Assembly: GCA_937907165.1 (NCBI GenBank) | Contig: CALCUH010000231.1 | Location: 1-18,095, forward strand | DNA from: an uncultured Bacteroidales bacterium | GTDB lineage: Bacteria; Bacteroidota; Bacteroidia; Bacteroidales; Paludibacteraceae | DNA length: 18,095 bases | Direction: 5' to 3' | Shown: in pieces, positions 12,518 through 18,095 of the stretch | How positions within the stretch are numbered: position 1 is the first letter of the stretch | Layout of the letters: each line of letters begins with the position of its first letter | Notes under the pieces: model-generated | The model's input: the letters and a program-made list of their open reading frames with translations, nothing else | Database searches by the model: none | What the model was told of the DNA's origin: nothing | Program-made: the position numbers and the translations under genes

Positions 12518-14977
12518 ATGAAGAACACATTTACTGTAAGCAAAACACTATGCAAAAAATTAGCGGCGGCATGCGCATGCTTAGCCTTTGTTAACACCTC
12601 GTTCGCGCAAACGAACATGGAAAGTTATTTTTCAGGAGCGTCCCTCGCAAAAGGGTACAAAAAACTAACCAACCACAACCCCATGTACACACAACGTTAC
12701 GGGGCGGATCCATGCGCCATGATCTACGATGACGAAGTCTTCATCTATATGACCAATGACCAACAGGAATTCGACGTACACCCAAACCAGGATAATTCCT
12801 ATGGTAACATCAACACCATCAACTGCATCTCTTCCAAAGACTTGGTAAACTGGACAGACCATGGTGTCATGAAAGTAGCCAAAAGAGGATCAGGTCCCGC
12901 AAGTTGGGCATCTTGTTCTTGGGCGCCGACCGCTTGCCACAAGGTGGTGGACGGAAAAGAGAAATTCTTCCTCTACTTCGCCAACAACGGTAGCGGTATC
13001 GGAGTCGTCACCAGTGATTGTCCGTGGGGACCTTGGAAAGACCCAATCGGCAAAGAATTGATTTCTCGTAACACTCCCAACTGCAGCAATGTGACATGGT
13101 TGTTCGACCCCGCCGTTTTGGTGGATGACGACGGCACAGCCTATGTTTACTTCGGAGGTGGAGTTCCTAACGGGAAGCAAGCCGACCCGGGTACCGGACG
13201 TGTGGCAAAGTTGAACAGCGACTTCATCAGCGTCAACGGAACGCCAGCGACCATCAATCCGCCATACCTCTTTGAGGATGCGGGAGTTAACAAAATCGCA
13301 GGGAAATACGTCTATAGTTATTGTTCCAACTGGAACTGCACCGGTAACCCGATGAGCAACGCCCAAATCTGCTACATGACCAGCAGCAACCCGATGGGTC
13401 CCTTCACCTATGCAGGTATCGCCTATAACAACCAAGCAGACTTCCTGAATGGAGAATACGGCAACAACGGAGGTAACAACCACCACTCCATGTTCGAGTT
13501 TAAAGGCAAATGGTATATGACATACCATGCAAGAGTATTACAGAACGCCAGAGGAGAGAAAGGCGACTATCGTTCCTCACACGTTGACTATGTAAACGTC
13601 AACACTCAAAACGGATCCATCACAAAATCTTCCGGTTCCGCCAAGGGTGTGGACCAAGTAGGATACTTGAATCCATTCGATAAAACAGAAGCAGAGACTA
13701 TGGCATGGATGGGCGGCATCGACACGAAAGTCGGAGGGTCCAATATGTTGGTGACCAGTATCGATAAGGGCGACTGGATCGGTTTGGCAGGTGTAGACTT
13801 CGGTGCGGGCGCAAGCGTATTCTCGGCATGCGTAAGTTCCACCAAGACTGGAGCCATCAAGATCTGCAAAGGCAAACCGGACGGAGACGTATTAGGTTAC
13901 CTTGAGGTTCCTAACACCAACGGTCAACTTCAAGAAGTAACGGTCACATTAAACAAAGCCATTTCAGGCGTGACGGATTTGTTCTTCGTATTCTCAGGCG
14001 GATTCGAATTCGATTACTGGATGTTCAAGAAAGCTGATGTTTCCATCGCCGTTTCTGAAAGCGACGTAGAGGCGCCAGCCACCATCTCCCTATCAATCAA
14101 AACTTCCGAAGAGGGAATCACCAAGGCGGACTATTACTTGGGGGAGGAATTAATCGGCAGCGAGACTACCGCTCCTTACACCTTCAAATATGACATTCCG
14201 GAACCAGGGAAATATGAATTCCATGCGATACTGACCAACAACGCAGGCAAGACATTCGAATCACCTGTCGCTACAGTAAGCGCCCGTATCGCGCAAGGTC
14301 CTTATGATGGCGTTGCGCAAGAGTTACCAGGCAGACTGGAAGTGGAGCGTTACGATGTCGGAGGTGCCGGATACGCTTACGAGGACAGCGACGACCTTAA
14401 CGAAGGCAAAGTGTTCCGTACCGATGAGGGCGTTGACCTCGATACTGACGGAGGAGACGGCTACGTGTTGGGATGGACGAAGAAAGGCGAGTGGGTGGAA
14501 TACACCATCGACGTGAAATATACCGACACCTACACATGGACAGCTAAAGTGGCTTCCGGTGTCGCGAACTCTTCATTCAACCTCTCCATCGACGGGAAAG
14601 ACATCGCAGGCGGTTCCATCACCGTTCCTCAAGGAGAAGATTGGACAACCTACACCACAATCGAAGGCAAAACAAGCGAATTAGCAGAAGGCAAGCATGT
14701 CTTGAAACTCACAATCGAAAGCGACTACGTCAACATCGACTACATCGACTTCAAGGCGGTAAGCGACCACCCTACAGTTGGCATAGAGAACATTAATAAC
14801 AAAGCCATCGTAAACGGTGAATTCGAAATATTCTCCATGTCGGGCGTATTATTAGACGTATTCCAAATAAACGCATCAACCATCGAGGAGGCTCTCGAAA
14901 GCCGCAATTTCGCTAGCGGTTCTTACGTGGCTCGCCAAAAGGGAGAAGATAAATCAGAAATTGTCATAGTGAAGTAA
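12518..14977 (+). CDS. Secreted GH43 arabinoxylan arabinofuranohydrolase-like enzyme with two CBM6 modules and T9SS tail
   Basis: An 819-residue secreted enzyme. The signal peptide ends in TSFAQ (cleavage near 30). A five-bladed GH43 catalytic domain covers about 45-380, with the expected triad D64 (in YGADPCAMIYD), D197 (in WLFDPAVLVDDDG) and E253 (in YLFEDAGVNK). This pattern and the following CBM6 (about 390-505) resemble the Bacillus arabinoxylan arabinofuranohydrolase XynD. It would remove arabinose side chains from arabinoxylan, though other GH43 activities are possible. An Ig-like domain (about 508-592), a second CBM6 (about 597-750) and a short C-terminal tail (about 754-819) follow. 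The tail shows the late T9SS sorting pattern GSYVARQ and ends in IVIVK, but has no PNP motif. The second CBM6 is a close relative of the N-terminal CBM6 of the next gene. It has its own promoter and precedes a second GH43 by 136 bases. Confidence 0.9.
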   Translation: MKNTFTVSKTLCKKLAAACACLAFVNTSFAQTNMESYFSGASLAKGYKKLTNHNPMYTQRYGADPCAMIYDDEVFIYMTNDQQEFDVHPNQDNSYGNINTINCISSKDLVNWTDHGVMKVAKRGSGPASWASCSWAPTACHKVVDGKEKFFLYFANNGSGIGVVTSDCPWGPWKDPIGKELISRNTPNCSNVTWLFDPAVLVDDDGTAYVYFGGGVPNGKQADPGTGRVAKLNSDFISVNGTPATINPPYLFEDAGVNKIAGKYVYSYCSNWNCTGNPMSNAQICYMTSSNPMGPFTYAGIAYNNQADFLNGEYGNNGGNNHHSMFEFKGKWYMTYHARVLQNARGEKGDYRSSHVDYVNVNTQNGSITKSSGSAKGVDQVGYLNPFDKTEAETMAWMGGIDTKVGGSNMLVTSIDKGDWIGLAGVDFGAGASVFSACVSSTKTGAIKICKGKPDGDVLGYLEVPNTNGQLQEVTVTLNKAISGVTDLFFVFSGGFEFDYWMFKKADVSIAVSESDVEAPATISLSIKTSEEGITKADYYLGEELIGSETTAPYTFKYDIPEPGKYEFHAILTNNAGKTFESPVATVSARIAQGPYDGVAQELPGRLEVERYDVGGAGYAYEDSDDLNEGKVFRTDEGVDLDTDGGDGYVLGWTKKGEWVEYTIDVKYTDTYTWTAKVASGVANSSFNLSIDGKDIAGGSITVPQGEDWTTYTTIEGKTSELAEGKHVLKLTIESDYVNIDYIDFKAVSDHPTVGIENINNKAIVNGEFEIFSMSGVLLDVFQINASTIEEALESRNFASGSYVARQKGEDKSEIVIVK

Positions 14978-15001
14978 CGAACTTTAGAAAACCATAATTT
15001 C

Positions 15002-15034
15002 GGTCGGCGGAGGGGAGAAATCCTTCCGCCGGCC
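15002..15034 (+). terminator. GC-rich intercistronic hairpin between the two GH43 genes
   Basis: Bases 15002-15015 pair with 15021-15034: 14 base pairs including three G-U pairs, around an AGAAA loop. No T-run follows (ATTAAAAG), so it is not a canonical intrinsic terminator. It could attenuate read-through, or stabilise the 3' end of the upstream message after processing, giving unequal expression of the two enzymes. No promoter-like TAnnTTTG is seen between it and the next gene. Confidence 0.6.
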
Positions 15035-15113
15035 ATTAAAAGAAATCCTTGACTATAGGAATAGACCTAATGAAGAAAAACGATTGTCATATTATTGTAT
15101 TATTGAAAAGCTT

Positions 15114-17747
15114 ATGAAAAACACATTTTACCATAAAGAAATTGTCACCTTATGCTGCATCTTATTCAGCATAGGGAGCGCATTTTGCGATGACGCGAAA
15201 GCCTACAAGAGTGGTCCTCACACGCTTCCCGGCACTATCGAGGTGGAGGAATTCGACGAAGGAGAGGAAGGCGTAGCCTATCACGACGAGGACGATGTGA
15301 ATGACGGAGGCGTATACCGCACCAACGTAGGTGTGGATATCGACACCTGCGGCAAAGAAAACTTCGCATTGGGTTGGACCCACAAAGGCGAATGGCTGAA
15401 CTACACGATCAACGTAGAGAAGAGCGACGAATACGTTGTCTCCGCCATCGCAGCTTCCGGACTCGACGGTTCGGGATTTAGTTTACAAATCGACGGGGAA
15501 GCCGTCACTCAAACCATTAGCGTACCTAACACGGGTTCATGGACAACCTTCAAAAAAGTTTCCGCCACAACGTCCAAAATCAGTGAAGGCAAGCACACTT
15601 TAAAACTCTATATAGAATCCGATTACTGCAACATAGACAAAATCTCCTTCCGTCCGAAGAGCGAGCCGGTGGAATTCAAATTCACCTTCCCGACAGAAGA
15701 CGGGCAAGTCAGGGCGGAAACGCCTCTCCAGATTTCATGGACGACCAACGACGAAGACGAGGAGAGCTATATCTTAAGTTGGATCAACGGTAACGGAGAC
15801 ACCACCATTCTAGACAAGAACGTGGGATGCAAAGGATCCTACGAGACGACTATTCCCCAAGAACGTATAGGGGAAAGCGGCTATTACACTTTATCGCAAG
15901 TAAAAATATATGGCGGAAGCGGCTTGATTCCGTCCGATTTCGACGGAGCCAACCACACCGTCAGCAACCCGATCATCTGGGCGGACGTGCCTGACGTCAG
16001 CGTCACACGCGTGGAAGACACCTACTATATGGTGAGCACCACCATGCACATGAACCCCGGCGTGCCAGTCATGGCCTCCAAAGACCTTGTCCGCTGGCGC
16101 ACCATCAACTACGCCCACCAAGCGCTCGACGACGGTAAGACCAACGAGCTGAACATGAACAACGGTAAAAACGCCTACGGGAAAGGCTCTTGGGCGAGCA
16201 GCATCAAGTACAAAGACGGCACGTTCTATGTGCTGACTCCTTCTTACACGACAAACAACACCCACCTCTATTGGACCAAAGACATCAACGGAGGCGAATG
16301 GGAATCCGCCACCCTTCCGTTCTACCACGATCCCTCCCTACTGCTTGATGATGACGGCAGAATATATGTCGTCTATGGGTCCGGTAACGTGAACATCGTA
16401 GAGCTCAACAGCGACGGCAAATCCACGAAAGGGAATCCGCGTACTCTCATCAACAAACCAGCATCCATCGCAGGCTCTAATTTCTACGTGGAGTGTGAAG
16501 GATCACAAATTCTGAAGAAAAACGGATATTATTACTTGTTCCTCATCTCATGGCCATCCAACTCCTGCCGTTCGGTACTCTGCTACCGTTCCAAATCCCT
16601 AACAGGGAACTGGGAAGGCAAAGTGCTCCTGCACGACAACGGAGTGGCGCAAGGACGTATCGTCGATACGCCGGACGGTGAATGGTACGGTCTCTTCTTC
16701 CGCGACAACGGTGCGGTGGGACGTATCCCCTACTTGGTGAACTGCTCTTGGTCACAAGATTGGCCAGTGTTAGGCAACAACGGTAAAGTGCCAAGCACCT
16801 TTAACATGAAAGCGGCGCAGGAACCAGGCTACGGCATAGTGACCTCCGACGATTTCGAGGAGGAGGAACTGCCGCTCGAATGGCAATGGAACCACAATCC
16901 GGAAGCCAACAACTGGCAACTCATAGATGGTAAGCTTCGTCTGAAAAACAGCAGAACAGACAAAGACGTGGTCAGCACCAAAAACACGCTCACCCAACGC
17001 TCCTTCGGTCCGAACTGCATAGGATGGGTGAAACTCAGCACAAAAGGATTGAAAGACGGTGACTACGCCGGATTGGTCGGACTGCAGGAATACTACGGAT
17101 TCGTCGGCGTGAAAGTGGCGAACGGAAGCAAATCCGTCATCATGTCCAACAAAGGTACGGAAGTGGCCTCCGCTCCACTCTCGCAAGAGGACGTCTACCT
17201 CAGGATAGACATGAACTTCCAAAACCAGACCGACAAAGCAGACTTCTACTATAGCACGGACGGTTCAAATTGGAAAAAAATCGGTAACACACTTAGCATG
17301 AGATACGAACTCACACACTTCGTCGGCTACAGATACGGATTGTTCTACTTCAGCACGAGAAGCACAGACGGATACGCCGATTTCGACTATTTCAAAATCG
17401 GGAAGGACCTCAACAACCCTATCTACATCGACAGAAGCACAGAGAAGAGCATCGAGGAGACGGTATTCGCCCAAAGTCCGAAAATCGTCATTCTCGAAAA
17501 ATCAACCACTGGTTTGACCGAGACAGAGAGCGCATCACTCACCGTTGCGCCTAATCCTGCGACCCAATATGTGAAAGTCAACGGAGTAAAGAACTTGGTT
17601 AAACTGGAATTGCTGAACAGCAAAGGAGAGAGACTTCTCACCTCAAAGAGCGACGAGTTGGATTTACCGAACATCGCGACCGGCATCTACCTCCTGCGCA
17701 TCTACTCCGAAGAGGGCGTTTCCACAGAGAAGCTGATCATAAAATAG
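15114..17747 (+). CDS. Secreted GH43 beta-xylosidase-like enzyme with N-terminal CBM6 and T9SS sorting tail
   Basis: An 877-residue secreted enzyme. The ATG at 15114 is chosen over an in-frame TTG at 15084 because it starts a proper signal peptide (MKNTF to about GSAFC, 22-25). Order: CBM6 (about 30-182), Ig/Fn3-like domain (about 185-275), GH43 propeller (about 280-575), and a concanavalin-like C-terminal domain typical of beta-xylosidases (about 590-780). A classic type A T9SS tail (about 805-877) closes it, with VAPNPATQYV, TGIYLLRIYS and terminal KLIIK. Catalytic residues are D294 (in ADVPDVSV), D406 (in YHDPSLLLDDDG) and E462 (in ECEGSQILKKNG). Likely substrates are xylo-oligosaccharides or arabinoxylan fragments; exact specificity needs assay. 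It probably shares the upstream GH43 transcript through the 15002-15034 hairpin. A 15-codon reading frame overlaps its start as ATGA. A strong terminator follows. Confidence 0.9.
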   Translation: MKNTFYHKEIVTLCCILFSIGSAFCDDAKAYKSGPHTLPGTIEVEEFDEGEEGVAYHDEDDVNDGGVYRTNVGVDIDTCGKENFALGWTHKGEWLNYTINVEKSDEYVVSAIAASGLDGSGFSLQIDGEAVTQTISVPNTGSWTTFKKVSATTSKISEGKHTLKLYIESDYCNIDKISFRPKSEPVEFKFTFPTEDGQVRAETPLQISWTTNDEDEESYILSWINGNGDTTILDKNVGCKGSYETTIPQERIGESGYYTLSQVKIYGGSGLIPSDFDGANHTVSNPIIWADVPDVSVTRVEDTYYMVSTTMHMNPGVPVMASKDLVRWRTINYAHQALDDGKTNELNMNNGKNAYGKGSWASSIKYKDGTFYVLTPSYTTNNTHLYWTKDINGGEWESATLPFYHDPSLLLDDDGRIYVVYGSGNVNIVELNSDGKSTKGNPRTLINKPASIAGSNFYVECEGSQILKKNGYYYLFLISWPSNSCRSVLCYRSKSLTGNWEGKVLLHDNGVAQGRIVDTPDGEWYGLFFRDNGAVGRIPYLVNCSWSQDWPVLGNNGKVPSTFNMKAAQEPGYGIVTSDDFEEEELPLEWQWNHNPEANNWQLIDGKLRLKNSRTDKDVVSTKNTLTQRSFGPNCIGWVKLSTKGLKDGDYAGLVGLQEYYGFVGVKVANGSKSVIMSNKGTEVASAPLSQEDVYLRIDMNFQNQTDKADFYYSTDGSNWKKIGNTLSMRYELTHFVGYRYGLFYFSTRSTDGYADFDYFKIGKDLNNPIYIDRSTEKSIEETVFAQSPKIVILEKSTTGLTETESASLTVAPNPATQYVKVNGVKNLVKLELLNSKGERLLTSKSDELDLPNIATGIYLLRIYSEEGVSTEKLIIK

Positions 17748-17807
17748 GAATTTACTCATACAATAAATACATATTAGTTCAGTACAATAAAACCCCACTA
17801 CCTGTTT

Positions 17808-17846
17808 AAAAGAGTGCCAAAGCCTATTTTGGTACTCTTTTTTTTT
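17808..17846 (+). terminator. Rho-independent terminator after the GH43 pair
   Basis: Bases 17808-17821 pair with 17828-17841: 14 base pairs with one G-U and a 6-base loop, followed by a T-run reaching 17846. It ends the transcript of the second GH43 gene. A-rich sequence on the 5' side would allow weaker action on the other strand. Confidence 0.9.
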
Positions 17847-18047
17847 GTCCATATCAACGCCAGCCCAGAAACAATCAGCATTGTAGCGGGGAATGCGCCT
17901 CGACCATGAAACAAAATTCACTTCTTCTTGAAACATTCGTTAAGCTAATCAGAGAAACTACAACATAGAACACAAGCCCTATGAGACCGACACCCGTTCG
18001 AGCGACAATCAATTCCTGAAAACATACAAAAAATTATTATTGTCCGC

Positions 18048-18074
18048 TAAACTTTTTATGGGTTTAAACTTTTT
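18048..18074 (+). repeat. Direct repeat TAAACTTTTT x2, 17-base period
   Basis: TAAACTTTTT occurs at 18048-18057 and 18065-18074 in AT-rich DNA at the window edge; the second copy continues as GCGAAAAATG. It may be part of a promoter or operator for a gene to the right. This is recorded as a repeat only. Confidence 0.4.
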
Positions 18075-18095
18075 GCGAAAAATGTATTATATAAT

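Larger units (their letters stand above)
17748..18095. other. 348-base region after the GH43 pair: terminator, then no supported gene
   Basis: After the terminator at 17808-17846 there is no credible coding sequence. The longest forward reading frame noticed is 20 codons (ATG at 17906, TAG at 17966-17968). The right end is AT-rich and holds two copies of TAAACTTTTT, which may belong to the promoter of a gene beyond the window. Confidence 0.55.

Noticed and set aside
12890..13528. Minus-strand open frame of 212 codons inside the first GH43
   Set aside because: Antisense to the GH43 catalytic domain with all catalytic residues in the plus frame; no signal or motif in the antisense product.
17664..17936. 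Minus-strand open frame of 90 codons overlapping the end of the second GH43 and its terminator
   Set aside because: It runs through the strong terminator hairpin and the T9SS tail, and its translation shows no recognisable domain.
17906..17968. Twenty-codon forward frame beginning MKQNSLLLETF
   Set aside because: Too short to support as a gene, no nearby promoter and no recognisable product; kept only as a note on the gap.
17975..18020. GTTCGAGCGAC resembling a tRNA T-loop
   Set aside because: No acceptor, D or anticodon stems can be drawn around it.

Overview
The window comes from a Bacteroidota genome, most probably order Bacteroidales, and from a fermentative degrader of plant polysaccharides. 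The evidence is a PorW/SprE-type TPR lipoprotein next to a PorX-type response regulator (both belong to the type IX secretion system, T9SS, which is restricted to this phylum), T9SS C-terminal sorting tails on two xylan-type GH43 enzymes, a PepSY-like lipoprotein, and several candidate promoters with the Bacteroidota -7 element TAnnTTTG. Genus or species cannot be read from the sequence.

Layout. Bases 1-2292 hold the end of a GT4 glycosyltransferase followed by a GH57 alpha-amylase-type protein, a pairing typical of intracellular glycogen/alpha-glucan metabolism in Bacteroidales. The GH57 protein has Asn where the family has its catalytic Asp, and a long lysine-rich C-terminal tail. A terminator-like hairpin, tRNA-Pro(CGG) and a second, strong terminator follow (2307-2498). 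A zinc-ribbon/FHA protein (2552-3049) then precedes a 322-base leader and promoter region and the porW-porX pair (3372-8439), whose genes are separated by only 4 bases. A BadF-type sugar kinase lies convergent on the minus strand (8456-9292), sharing a hairpin terminator with porX.

Beyond the divergent promoter region 9293-9517 there is a rightward cluster: a tandem PepSY-like lipoprotein and an exported SUMF1/FGE-like protein (5 bases apart), then purE and folK. Bases 12225-12517 are a regulatory region containing a palindrome and a good -7 box. They lead into two large secreted GH43 enzymes (12518-17747), separated by a GC-rich hairpin and closed by a strong terminator at 17808-17846. The last 250 bases hold no supported gene.

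How the genes fit together. The T9SS link is the main theme. PorX and PorW govern T9SS expression and assembly in studied Bacteroidota. About 4 kb downstream of porX lie two arabinoxylan-type enzymes that carry T9SS tails and are therefore likely clients of that machine. The two enzymes look complementary: one resembles arabinoxylan arabinofuranohydrolases and the other beta-xylosidases, and both carry closely related CBM6 modules. The GT4/GH57 pair, sugar kinase, purE and folK are housekeeping metabolism. No CRISPR array, insertion sequence, rRNA or integrase was seen. I found no wholly new system. The points most worth checking are the GH57 active-site substitution, the duplicated C-terminal domain of PorW, the porW-porX gene pair with its FHA neighbour, and the PepSY/SUMF lipoprotein pair.
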